From CAXXOK01 sp964497495 (GTDB lineage Bacteria > Bacillota > Clostridia > Christensenellales > Aristaeellaceae): 64,000 nucleotides of DNA. Shown here one piece after another: positions 48,985 to 56,867 of the stretch. How positions within the stretch are numbered: the first letter of the stretch is position 1; the number at the start of each line of letters is the position of its first letter. The notes beneath the pieces were generated by a model. It searched no databases. It was not told the origin of the DNA and worked only from the letters and a program-made list of their open reading frames with translations. The stretch is taken from contig CAZCCZ010000002.1 of NCBI GenBank assembly GCA_964497495.1, positions 1 to 64,000 on the forward strand, in the 5' to 3' direction. Position numbers and translations under genes: made by a program.

Positions 48985-50595
48985 TTAATGCGCGTCCATC
49001 CAGACGCTTTCGGCGCCCCAGTCGAACGACGAACCGCGGGCGAAGCTCATGTTGTGCACGTAGCTGGCGACGCTCTGTCCGTTGTTCTGCATGGCGACGG
49101 GGATGATCAGGCAGTTTTCCACATTGCTGCGCACCATCGCCTTGCAGGCTTCGGCAAGCGCTTCGGGGCTCCTCGCGGCTTTGGCGTCCGCGATGGCCTT
49201 CACCATGTCGTCGGGCTTAAAGGTGACGGAGGCGTAGGTGTTCCCGCTCTCGGTGAAAGTCTTGGCATAGGCGCTGGTGGGGTTGGGCGTGACGCCGGTG
49301 CAGAACCACACGATGCCGTCCAACTGCTTGCCGGTGCCTGCGGTCATCTCGGAAATCAGGGCCATGTCGTTGTTCTGGTTCTGCACGGTGATGCCCACGT
49401 CCGCCAGATAGGCGGCGATGATATCCGCGCACTGCTTAAGCAGGTTGTTGGCCACGATCACGTAACCGGGGCAGGTGAAGCCGTCCGGATACCCGGCCTC
49501 CGCAAGCAGTGCCTTGGCTTTCTCGGGGTCGTAGGGGTAGCCTTCCAGGCTCGTGTCTTCCGCGATGGAACCGGGGATGGCGATCTGGTTGATGGAGAAA
49601 TAATCGCCGCCCTGCTCGCTCATCAGGTTCGCGATGGCCGCGGTGTCGATCGCGTAGGCGATCGCCTGGCGGACACGCACGTCATAGAAAGGAAGATCGG
49701 GGTTGTTGGACGGCATCATGACGCAGTGCGCGGTAATCTGCGTAGTGGGGCCGGTTTCGGTAATTCCGCCTTCCTTGGCCCAGCCCAGGGCGACCGTCGC
49801 GTCCGCGGGAATGGCGCAGTCGATGCGGCCGGTGGACAGCGCGGCGGAAATAGCCGTTACGTCGGAATAGATGCACATTTCAACGCGGTCCAGGTAGGGG
49901 CGGCCCTCCTGCCAGTAATTCGTGTTCTTATTGTAGTAAACGCCGACGTCGCGTTCCCATTTTTCAAACACGAAGGGGCCGGTGCCCACGGGGTTGGCGG
50001 CCGCCCAGTCGGCGCCGTTGGCCTCCACCGCGGTGGGGGAAACCATCCAGCCGCAAACGTAAAGCATGTTGTCCTCGATGGCGCTGTCCCAGGCGGAAAG
50101 ATGCGCGACGACGGTCAGGTCGTCCGTGGCTTCGTAACTTTCCACTACGTTCAGCTCGCTGCGGCCGTTCGCGGTGCTCTGCTGTAGGTTCCAGATCACG
50201 GCTTCGGCGTTGAAATCGGTGCCGTCGTGGAACTTTACGCCGGGCCGGAGGTGGATGGTCACCGTCAAAGCGTCGGGATCCACCGCCCAGGATTCGGCCA
50301 GCCAGGGAATCAGCTGGTTGTTATCGTCGTAGTGAACCAGCGTTTCGATAGCGGGGCAGGCGTTGATCTGCTCCCAGCAGGAGTTGGTCGCCCAGGTGAA
50401 GGGGTAGCCGATGTTGTTGACGCCGCTGAAACGGTTGCCTACGCGGTAGGTCCCGCCGTACACGGCGTTGTCAAAGGTGACCGGGGAAAGCGGCGTTTTG
50501 TAGATGACGCCTTCGGCCAGGCCGACGGCGCACAGGCTCATAACGAGCACCATCGCCACGACCGTCGCCAAGATACGGATCCGGGTGTTCTTCAT
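48985..50595 (-). CDS. Dpp/Opp-type ABC transporter substrate-binding protein (family 5)
   Basis: An exported receptor of 536 residues. AAGGAGG lies ahead of the ATG. The signal peptide (MKNTRIRILATVVAMVLVMS) ends near GLA/EGV; a Cys in SLCAVG is not in a good lipobox. Family-5 features include ETLVHYDDNNQLIPWLAESW, TIHLRPGVKFHDGTDFNAEA, NPVGTGPFVFEKW and DVRVRQAIAYAIDTAAI. Ligands of this family include peptides, nickel, opines and organic compounds. It is divergent from the BCDF genes and under a promoter with the TGAACATGTTCA palindrome, so the whole importer is coordinately controlled. Its link to the CoA pathway suggests the ligand may be an organic acid or conjugate rather than a peptide; that is inference. 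Confidence 0.93.
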   Translation of the reverse strand: MKNTRIRILATVVAMVLVMSLCAVGLAEGVIYKTPLSPVTFDNAVYGGTYRVGNRFSGVNNIGYPFTWATNSCWEQINACPAIETLVHYDDNNQLIPWLAESWAVDPDALTVTIHLRPGVKFHDGTDFNAEAVIWNLQQSTANGRSELNVVESYEATDDLTVVAHLSAWDSAIEDNMLYVCGWMVSPTAVEANGADWAAANPVGTGPFVFEKWERDVGVYYNKNTNYWQEGRPYLDRVEMCIYSDVTAISAALSTGRIDCAIPADATVALGWAKEGGITETGPTTQITAHCVMMPSNNPDLPFYDVRVRQAIAYAIDTAAIANLMSEQGGDYFSINQIAIPGSIAEDTSLEGYPYDPEKAKALLAEAGYPDGFTCPGYVIVANNLLKQCADIIAAYLADVGITVQNQNNDMALISEMTAGTGKQLDGIVWFCTGVTPNPTSAYAKTFTESGNTYASVTFKPDDMVKAIADAKAARSPEALAEACKAMVRSNVENCLIIPVAMQNNGQSVASYVHNMSFARGSSFDWGAESVWMDAH

Positions 50596-50640
50596 GGATG
50601 CATCCTCCTTATTGTTTTGTTTCGATCTCTTCGCAATTAA

Positions 50641-50652
50641 TGAACATGTTCA
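50641..50652. promoter_or_regulatory. Perfect palindrome, candidate TetR operator
   Basis: TGAACATGTTCA, downstream of the -10 of the minus-strand promoter and about 45 bp before the binding-protein ATG. Matching sequences lie at 50836-50849 and 63213-63228. Confidence 0.65.
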
Positions 50653-50671
50653 TAATTGCCTGGCACGGATG

Positions 50672-50700
50672 ATGGTAAATCATTTACCGTGTTTTGTCAA
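50672..50700 (-). promoter_or_regulatory. Sigma-A promoter of the dppA-like gene with overlapping dyad
   Basis: On the minus strand TTGACA (50695-50700), 17-bp spacer and TACCAT (50672-50677). A perfect dyad GGTAAAT-C-ATTTACC (50674-50688) covers the -10 and part of the spacer and is distinct from the TGAACATGTTCA site. Confidence 0.7.
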
Positions 50701-50801
50701 CACCCAGATTTACTTTCCGCACTAAAACACAAATAATGCCTATATAAAACGTTTTCAACAACATCTATGATGCGCGGATTGCCGTGTTTTTCGAAAACCG
50801 C

Positions 50802-50830
50802 TTGACGATAAACGAACGATCTGCTATGAT
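50802..50830 (+). promoter_or_regulatory. Sigma-A promoter of the dppBCDF-like operon
   Basis: TTGACG (50802-50807), 17-bp spacer and TATGAT (50825-50830), about 85 bp upstream of the permease start. Confidence 0.75.
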
Positions 50831-50835
50831 CGAAA

Positions 50836-50849
50836 AGTGAACATGTGCG
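50836..50849 (+). promoter_or_regulatory. Imperfect copy of the TGAACATGTTCA operator
   Basis: Bases 50836-50849 match AGTGAACATGT of the site family, with the last half degenerate, starting 6 bp after the -10 and so at the expected transcription start. Confidence 0.45.
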
Positions 50850-50916
50850 AAAACAGATACACGTCCTGCCGCGGCGATTGCCGCGTCGTCCCAAATGAAA
50901 AAGGCGGTGGAGGGTT

Positions 50917-51861
50917 ATGGGCAGATATATTCTGAAACGGCTGGGTCAGGCGGTGATCGTGTTCCTTCTGATATGCTTTTTTTCGTATATGATCCTGTTC
51001 CTCATCCCGGGTGACCCGGTGTACGCCATGTACGGCGCCAACATCACGCAGGAACAGTATCAGATGTACTATCAAAAACTCGAACTGGACAAACCGTTGA
51101 TCACGCGCTTTGCCGACTGGTTCATCCGGTTCATGCAGGGCGATTTCGGCTATTCCTCCAAATACCGCATCGAGGTGAACCAACTGATCGCCGACCGTTT
51201 GCCCGTAACCATGTATATCGGCATCCTGTCCCTGATCCTTACAGCCGTACTCGGCATTCTGTTCGGCGTCGTCGCGGCCGTCAAGCGGGCGCGATGGCAG
51301 GACTCGGTGATCACGGTGCTGGCCAACGTCGGTTCCACCGTGCCCCTGTTCTGGATCGGCGTGCTGGGCGTATACGTATTCTCCATCAAGCTGGGCTGGC
51401 TCCCGTCCTCGGGTTACACGTCGCCCTTCAAGGACTTCGGCCTGAGCTGTAAACAGATCCTGATGCCGGTCGTCGCCATGGCCTTCTGCCAGGTGGCCAC
51501 CATCACCCGCCTCACGCGTTCCAACATGCTGGAAGTCATTCACGAGGATTATATCCAGACGGCGCGCGCCAAGGGCCTTACGGAAAAGACGGTCATTCTG
51601 AGCCACGTGATCCCCAACGCCATTTCACCCGTCATCAACATGATCGGCATGCTGTTCCGCGTGGTAGTCGCCGGTTCCGTAGCCATCGAAAAGATTTTTA
51701 ACATTCCCGGCATGGGGCAGCTGATGATCTACAGCATCACGAGCAAGGACGTCAACCCCCTGCAGGCGTGCATCGTGATCATTTCGCTGGTCGTGCTGGT
51801 GGTGAACCTGCTTGTGGATATCCTGTACGCGATCGTGGATCCCCGGATCCGCCTGCAGTGA
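50917..51861 (+). CDS. Peptide-type ABC transporter permease, DppB type
   Basis: A 314-residue permease with the DppB/OppB N-terminus MGRYILKRLGQAVIVFLLIC and six helices. The conserved cytoplasmic loop HEDYIQTARAKGLTEKTVIL and the segment IEKIFNIPGMGQLM are diagnostic. It is first of a four-gene operon (B, C, D, F) plus an NTF2-like gene. GGAGGG lies close to the ATG. It forms the translocation pore with the DppC-type protein. Confidence 0.95.
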   Translation: MGRYILKRLGQAVIVFLLICFFSYMILFLIPGDPVYAMYGANITQEQYQMYYQKLELDKPLITRFADWFIRFMQGDFGYSSKYRIEVNQLIADRLPVTMYIGILSLILTAVLGILFGVVAAVKRARWQDSVITVLANVGSTVPLFWIGVLGVYVFSIKLGWLPSSGYTSPFKDFGLSCKQILMPVVAMAFCQVATITRLTRSNMLEVIHEDYIQTARAKGLTEKTVILSHVIPNAISPVINMIGMLFRVVVAGSVAIEKIFNIPGMGQLMIYSITSKDVNPLQACIVIISLVVLVVNLLVDILYAIVDPRIRLQ

Positions 51862-51875
51862 GGGAGGTTTCCAGC

Positions 51876-52739
51876 ATGAAGAGGAACCGGTTAAAAGACG
51901 TCCGACTTTTTTTCAAGCGGCTGTTCCATCGCAGAATCGTTATCTTCGGCGTCGCTATCGTGATGATTTTTATTATCGCGGCTTTCTTCGCGGAATCGAT
52001 CGCCCCGTACAGCCCGTATAAAATCGACATTCGCAATTCGCTGCGCTCCGCCTCCCCTGATCATCTGTTCGGCACGGATGAGAACGGCCGCGACGTGTTC
52101 AGCCGGGTTCTGTTCGGCGCGCGTACCTCGCTGATGATCGGCCTCGTGGCCGTGATGTTCGCGGCGGCGGCGGGCATCGTTCTGGGGCTGGTATCCGGCT
52201 ACGTGGGCGGCGTTACCGACATGGTCATTTCCCGAATCATGGACGCCATCCTGTCGATACCCAACGTGCTGCTCGCGCTTGCGCTGGGGCTGGTCATGGG
52301 CAACAGCATCGGCAGCCTGATGTTTATCCTGGGCATATCCACCGTGCCTACGTACGCCCGCATCATGCGCGGCCAGGTCATGAGCATCCGGAACGCGGAC
52401 TATATTATGGCCGAAACGGTGATCGGCGCAGGCAAAGCCCGCATTTCCCTGGGCCATCTGCTGCCCAACTGCATTTCGCCCATGATCGTGCTGGTTACGC
52501 AGAACATAGGCAATACCATCCTGGCGGAGGCTACCCTGTCCTTCGTGGGGCTGGGCGTCAACCCGCCCACGGCTTCCTGGGGCGGCATGGTGAACGACGG
52601 CTATATCTTTCTGCTTTCCAATCCCGTCTATTCGCTGGCTCCGGGCATTTGCATCATGCTGCTGGTGTTCGGCTTTAACGTTCTCGGCGACGGCCTGCGC
52701 GACGTGCTGGACCCCCGGCTGCGCGGCACGCTTTCGTAA
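51876..52739 (+). CDS. Peptide-type ABC transporter permease, DppC type
   Basis: A 287-residue permease. ATG at 51876 follows GGGAGG; the longer frame overlaps the DppB gene and has no site. It shows the DppC signatures PDHLFGTDENGRDVFSRVLF, RIMDAILSIPNVLLALAL, MAETVIGAGKARISLGHLLP and EATLSFVGLGVNPPTASWG, in the usual order. An N-terminal cytoplasmic basic segment precedes the first helix. It lies 14 bp after the DppB gene. Confidence 0.95.
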   Translation: MKRNRLKDVRLFFKRLFHRRIVIFGVAIVMIFIIAAFFAESIAPYSPYKIDIRNSLRSASPDHLFGTDENGRDVFSRVLFGARTSLMIGLVAVMFAAAAGIVLGLVSGYVGGVTDMVISRIMDAILSIPNVLLALALGLVMGNSIGSLMFILGISTVPTYARIMRGQVMSIRNADYIMAETVIGAGKARISLGHLLPNCISPMIVLVTQNIGNTILAEATLSFVGLGVNPPTASWGGMVNDGYIFLLSNPVYSLAPGICIMLLVFGFNVLGDGLRDVLDPRLRGTLS

Positions 52740-52775
52740 GCGGCGCGGGCGAACAAGCGATAGGAGGAATGGCTT

Positions 52776-53771
52776 ATGGCGAAACATTTGCTTGAGATCA
52801 GAGACCTCAGCGTAGAATATCATACGGAATTCGCCAAAGTGTACGCCGTCAGCGGCATGAACCTGACCCTCGACTACGGCGAAACGCTGGGGCTGGTCGG
52901 CGAAACGGGCGCGGGGAAAACCACGACGGCGTTAAGCGTTATCCGGCTTCTGCCGGCCGGCATCGGGAAGGTAACGAAGGGCGATATTCTTCTGGACGGA
53001 AACGATATGGTCGCTCTTCCGGAAGAGAAGGTTCGCAGGCTGCGCGGTAAAACCGTATCCATGATTTTTCAGGACCCTATGACCAGCCTGAACCCAATCA
53101 AGACGGTGGGCGAACAAATCCGGGAAGTGCTGCACGCCCACGATAGAAACCTGCCCAAAGCAAGGCTGGAAGAACAGGTAGACACCATGATGGAGATGGT
53201 GGGGATTCCCGCATACCGGAAAAGCGAGTACCCCCACGAGTTTTCCGGCGGGATGAAGCAGCGCATCGTCATCGCGATGGCGCTGGTATGCGAGCCCAAG
53301 CTGATCCTGGCCGACGAACCCACCACGGCGCTGGACGTGACCATACAGGCGCAGATGCTGGGGCTGATCAACGAGCTTCAAAAGCGGATGAATACCGCCA
53401 TGATCCTCATCACGCACGACCTGGGCGTCGTGGCGCAGACCTGTGAAAAAGTGGCCGTCATGTACGCGGGCGAGGTGATCGAAAGCGGCGCGGCGGAACA
53501 GATTTTCGGCGCGGAGAAGCAGCACCCGTACACGCGGGGCCTGTTCGGCGCCATTCCCAAGCTGGACGAGGATTCCGCTCGGCTGGAGGCGATCAACGGC
53601 TCCATGCCGGACCCCACGATCCAGATTACAGGCTGCCGCTTCGCCGACCGGTGCAAATTCGCAACCGAAGCCTGCAAAACGGAACCGCCTGTGGTCGAAG
53701 TGGAACCGGGGCACCTGATCAAATGCATTCTGTTCGGCCCGGGCAGGGGCGAGCCGGGGGAGGCGCGGTGA
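52776..53771 (+). CDS. Peptide-type ABC transporter ATPase, DppD type
   Basis: A 331-residue cytoplasmic ATPase. ATAGGAGG precedes the ATG. Walker A is GETGAGKTT, Q-loop FQDPMTSLNP, signature FSGGMKQR, Walker B LILADEPTTALD and switch His ITHDLG. The C-terminal oligopeptide-transporter extension has a Cys cluster (CRFADRCKFATEACKTE) that may bind an iron-sulfur cluster, as reported for some members. It pairs with the DppF-type ATPase to make one functional and one atypical ATP site. Confidence 0.95.
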   Translation: MAKHLLEIRDLSVEYHTEFAKVYAVSGMNLTLDYGETLGLVGETGAGKTTTALSVIRLLPAGIGKVTKGDILLDGNDMVALPEEKVRRLRGKTVSMIFQDPMTSLNPIKTVGEQIREVLHAHDRNLPKARLEEQVDTMMEMVGIPAYRKSEYPHEFSGGMKQRIVIAMALVCEPKLILADEPTTALDVTIQAQMLGLINELQKRMNTAMILITHDLGVVAQTCEKVAVMYAGEVIESGAAEQIFGAEKQHPYTRGLFGAIPKLDEDSARLEAINGSMPDPTIQITGCRFADRCKFATEACKTEPPVVEVEPGHLIKCILFGPGRGEPGEAR

Positions 53772-53773
53772 GC

Positions 53774-54736
53774 ATGGAAAACGATCGCGTTTTGCTGGAA
53801 GTGCGGGACCTGAAGAAATATTTCAAGATTCCCAAAGGCTACGTACACGCGGTGGACGGCATCAGCTTCAAGCTCCGGGAAGGCAGGACGCTGGGGGTGG
53901 TGGGCGAGTCCGGTTGCGGAAAAACCACGCTTGGGCGCGTGATTCTGCGCCTGTATGAACCGACGGCCGGGGAGATCCTGTATAAAGGCGCCAACATCGC
54001 GGCGTATACCGCCGGGCAGATGCACGGCATCCGGCGCGAAATGCAGATGATCTTTCAGGACCCTTCCGCGTCGCTGGACCCCCGGAAATCCGTGATGTAC
54101 ACGATCGGGGAACCGCTGAAAATCAACAAGGATTTCACGTCCAGAGCCGAATACGAGGAGAAGGTTCTGAAAATCATGGGTACGGTCGGCATGGCCGACC
54201 GCTACGCGACCAGTTTCCCGCACGAACTGGACGGCGGGCGCAGGCAACGCATCGGTATCGGGCGCGCGCTGGCTTCCAACCCCCGCTTCATCGTCTGCGA
54301 CGAGCCGGTTTCCGCGCTGGACGTTTCGATACAGGCGCAGGTCATCAACCTGCTGATGGATTTGCAGGACTCGCAGGGGTTGGCCTACCTGTTCATCACG
54401 CACGACCTGAGCGTGGTCAGGCACATCAGCCACGAAATCCTGGTGATGTATCTGGGCCAGTGCGTGGAGTACGCGACCAAGGCCGACCTGTTCAAGAATC
54501 CGCTGCACCCCTATACGAAGGGGCTTCTGGACGCGGTGCCGGTTCCCAGCCTGACCAGTAAAAAACTGGCCATCGGAAAGGTAATGAAGGGCGAACTGAC
54601 GAGCCCGGTCGACCCCGCGCCGGGTTGCCGCTTCACGGCGCGCTGCCCCTACGCCTGCGAAAAATGCAAAAACCGGGAAATCAAGCTGCGGGAGGTGCAA
54701 CCCAACCACTTTGTCGCCTGCGTTCTTTACGAATAA
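53774..54736 (+). CDS. Peptide-type ABC transporter ATPase, DppF type, variant signature
   Basis: A 320-residue ATPase. The ATG at 53774 is used; a GTG at 53768 that overlaps the DppD stop is an alternative. Walker A GESGCGKTT, FQDPSASLDP, Walker B FIVCDEPVSALD and ITHDLS are intact. The signature is LDGGRRQR instead of LSGGQ, so the Ser that contacts the ATP gamma-phosphate is an Asp. The C-terminus has the Cys-rich extension CRFTARCPYACEKCKNRE. The change suggests that one of the two composite ATP sites is degenerate. It may be a subfamily trait; alignment with homologues would tell. Confidence 0.94.
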   Translation: MENDRVLLEVRDLKKYFKIPKGYVHAVDGISFKLREGRTLGVVGESGCGKTTLGRVILRLYEPTAGEILYKGANIAAYTAGQMHGIRREMQMIFQDPSASLDPRKSVMYTIGEPLKINKDFTSRAEYEEKVLKIMGTVGMADRYATSFPHELDGGRRQRIGIGRALASNPRFIVCDEPVSALDVSIQAQVINLLMDLQDSQGLAYLFITHDLSVVRHISHEILVMYLGQCVEYATKADLFKNPLHPYTKGLLDAVPVPSLTSKKLAIGKVMKGELTSPVDPAPGCRFTARCPYACEKCKNREIKLREVQPNHFVACVLYE

Positions 54737-54758
54737 TAAATTGAAGGAGACGATTGGC

Positions 54759-55475
54759 ATGACGGAAACGGAACGGCTGGAAGCACGTATCGAGGAGATG
54801 CGGTATGAAATGGAACGGCTGAGGGCCGTCACGGAAATTCAGAACATCATGGGGCGCTACGAAACGCTGCTCGTACCCCAGAGTATGGAGCGCGTCGCGC
54901 CGGAAACGTTCGCGCTGTGGATGGACGACGTTTCCATGGAGGTGTCCGACCGCGGCGTATTCGTCGGCCCGGAGGCCGTCAAGCAGCTTTTCGGCCATTT
55001 CATGGGGCCGGAGAACGAACCGCAGCTGGGCGGCAAGCCCGATTTGCGCGGCGCGCTGTACCTGCACCAGATCAACACTCCGATGATCGAGGTGGCCGGG
55101 GACGGAAAGACCGCCCACGCCGTGTGGTATTCCTGCGGCCTGGAAACGCCGTTCAACCGGGAAACGGGCAAACGGCAGGCCAAATGGTGCTGGGGCAAGT
55201 ATTCCGTAGAGCTGATCAAAGGCGAGTGCGGGTGGCGAATCTGGCACATGCACTGGTTCCGCGGCTTCATGAACGATTATTACGCCAGCTGGGTGGACGA
55301 TTTCCGCAACGATACGCGGGACAGCACCGAGCGGGAACGTTACGACTATATCAAGCCTACGACTTACCACAGGCCCTATGATCCCAACCTGGACGTTCTT
55401 CCGGTGCCGCGCAACCCGGAACCGTACGACACCCATACCGGAAGCGACTGGATTTACGGGGACTGGCTGAAATAA
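54759..55475 (+). CDS. NTF2/SnoaL-like protein
   Basis: A 238-residue protein, larger than the usual 130-170 residues of this fold. GAAGGAG precedes the ATG. After an N-terminal helix (TETERLEARIEEMRYEMERL) the SnoaL-like core has IQNIMGRYETLLV, FVGPEAVKQLFGHF, TAHAVWYSCG, AKWCWGKYSVELIK and WRIWHMHWFRGF, a cone-shaped fold usually enclosing a hydrophobic pocket. The His-rich strand WHMHW could serve catalysis. Family members include polyketide cyclases, isomerases and dehydratases such as BaiE. It is the last gene of the transporter operon, so it may act on or carry the imported compound. No specific reaction can be assigned. Confidence 0.75.
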   Translation: MTETERLEARIEEMRYEMERLRAVTEIQNIMGRYETLLVPQSMERVAPETFALWMDDVSMEVSDRGVFVGPEAVKQLFGHFMGPENEPQLGGKPDLRGALYLHQINTPMIEVAGDGKTAHAVWYSCGLETPFNRETGKRQAKWCWGKYSVELIKGECGWRIWHMHWFRGFMNDYYASWVDDFRNDTRDSTERERYDYIKPTTYHRPYDPNLDVLPVPRNPEPYDTHTGSDWIYGDWLK

Positions 55476-55498
55476 GCGATCGGGGAACGACGGTGCGC

Positions 55499-55535
55499 AG
55501 CGGCCTGCCTGATACGTCCGTTCGGGCAGGCCGCT
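55499..55535 (+). terminator. Terminator of the dppBCDF/NTF2-like operon
   Basis: AGCGGCCTGCC / GGCAGGCCGCT, an 11-bp stem with a 15-nt loop, about 25 bp after the NTF2-like gene. Confidence 0.65.
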
Positions 55536-55554
55536 GGCAACCTGTTGAAAACGA

Positions 55555-55583
55555 TTGAAAAAAAAGCACTCACCTGCTATATT
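55555..55583 (+). promoter_or_regulatory. Sigma-A promoter of the first TetR gene
   Basis: TTGAAA (55555-55560), 17-bp spacer and TATATT (55578-55583), about 37 bp before the ATG. No TGAACATGTTCA-type site is seen here. Confidence 0.7.
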
Positions 55584-55619
55584 TACAGTTGCTGGGTTTG
55601 ATATGGGAGTGATCGCAGG

Positions 55620-56255
55620 ATGAAAGAAAGCATGCCCAAGAGCTGGGTGACGAAACTTGGTATTTTCCAGGCGGCTTTGTCGCTGCTGAATACCAAAGAC
55701 ATCGACGATATCACGATCCGCGGAATCGCCAAAGCGGCGGGCGTTTCCACTGGCACGTTTTATTATTATTACAAAACGAAGTTCGACGTGTTCAACGATT
55801 CCTACCAGTTTATGGACGATTATTTCGAGAACGTCGTGGCGGCCAGCCTTCCCGAAACGGGCGCGTGGGACCGCCTGACGTATTTTTTCCAGCAATATCA
55901 TTATTACAATACGGAGCGCACGCCGTTCAAGCTCTACAAACTGCTGACGACCTACGCGTACAACCAGTATCCGGCTAAGTTTGGCTACGGCATGCAGCGG
56001 GTGCTTAAAAGCATCGTGGCGGACGCCCAGAAAAGCGGGGAAATCGACGGGACGGAAACCCCCGAGGAGATCGTGCACTTTCTGCTTACCTGCATGCGCG
56101 GCTGTTACCGCCACTGGGTCATTACCGATAATACCTGCGATATCGGCCGGATGGCGCAAAGCTTCGTCGGCAAACTGCTAAGCATCTACCTCACGCCTCC
56201 CGCCGGGGTCGCGCTCCCCCGGAAAACAAAGGCGGGCGACCAGGGGAGAGACTAA
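55620..56255 (+). CDS. TetR-family transcriptional regulator
   Basis: A 211-residue repressor type. GGGAGTG precedes the ATG. The DNA-binding domain has ITIRGIAKAAGVSTGTFYYY followed by KTKFDVFNDSYQ, close to that of the second TetR (63377) but not identical. The ligand domain (about 60-195) is helical with aromatic residues (YHYYNTERTPFKLYKLLTTY), compatible with a CoA or aromatic ligand. Its 3' end overlaps the convergent YczE-like gene by 78 bp. Together with the second TetR it is a candidate to bind the shared TGAACATGTTCA sites. Confidence 0.92.
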   Translation: MKESMPKSWVTKLGIFQAALSLLNTKDIDDITIRGIAKAAGVSTGTFYYYYKTKFDVFNDSYQFMDDYFENVVAASLPETGAWDRLTYFFQQYHYYNTERTPFKLYKLLTTYAYNQYPAKFGYGMQRVLKSIVADAQKSGEIDGTETPEEIVHFLLTCMRGCYRHWVITDNTCDIGRMAQSFVGKLLSIYLTPPAGVALPRKTKAGDQGRD

Positions 56256-56867
56256 CTTCTGCGCGGGGACGATCAGCCGGCCCGCCAACAGCGCGGTGAT
56301 CACCGTGCCTTCCTGAACGCCCTCCGGACGGCCCAGAAAGACCAGCGAACCGGCGACAGCCAGCAGAACGCACGTGCAGTCCAGCGCGATCTTGATGCGA
56401 TGAAACGGGTAGCGGGTGCGCCGGCTCAGCGCGAGGATGAGCCCCTCGGCCGGCATGGGAATCAGCTTTGCGTCCACGTATAGCGATATGCCGAGCGCGA
56501 TGAGGATCAGGCTGGCCAGCAGCATGGTCAGCCGCCCGAAATAGGTGGGAAGGCAGAAGTCGCCCATCACCCACCGGGCGAAGTTGGCGAAATACCCGAA
56601 CAGGCTCGCGAACGCCAGCTGAAAGAGGCTGTACCATTGAAACTGCCTGCGCAGCAGGAGAATCTGCGCGACGATGAAGAGCGCGAACACGAGCGTGACG
56701 CAGGTGCCCAGATCGACGTGCGAGATCAGGGACAGGACGTAGGGAAACGAGTTGACCGGCGAAACGCCCAGACCGGAATTGATGGAGAACGCGACGGCGA
56801 AGGCGAGCAGCAGCAGCCCCAGCGCGTACGCTAAAATCCGGCGGAATAAGTACCGATCCGGCTTCAC
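56178..56867 (-). CDS. YczE/YitT-like membrane protein
   Basis: A 229-residue integral membrane protein with about five to six helices (LAYALGLLLLAFAVAFSINS, LGTCVTLVFALFIVAQILLL, LTMLLASLILIALGISLYVD, ALDCTCVLLAVAGSLVFLG). The order and the motif MPAEGLILALSRR resemble the YczE/DUF6198 family, whose function is not known. The GTG start overlaps the stop of the ligase gene by 4 nt, so it is the sixth and last gene of the CoA operon. A transport or export role for the pathway product is possible but unproven. Its C-terminal 26 codons overlap the TetR gene on the other strand. Confidence 0.8.
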   Translation of the reverse strand: MKPDRYLFRRILAYALGLLLLAFAVAFSINSGLGVSPVNSFPYVLSLISHVDLGTCVTLVFALFIVAQILLLRRQFQWYSLFQLAFASLFGYFANFARWVMGDFCLPTYFGRLTMLLASLILIALGISLYVDAKLIPMPAEGLILALSRRTRYPFHRIKIALDCTCVLLAVAGSLVFLGRPEGVQEGTVITALLAGRLIVPAQKLVSPLVARLCFPGERDPGGRREVDA

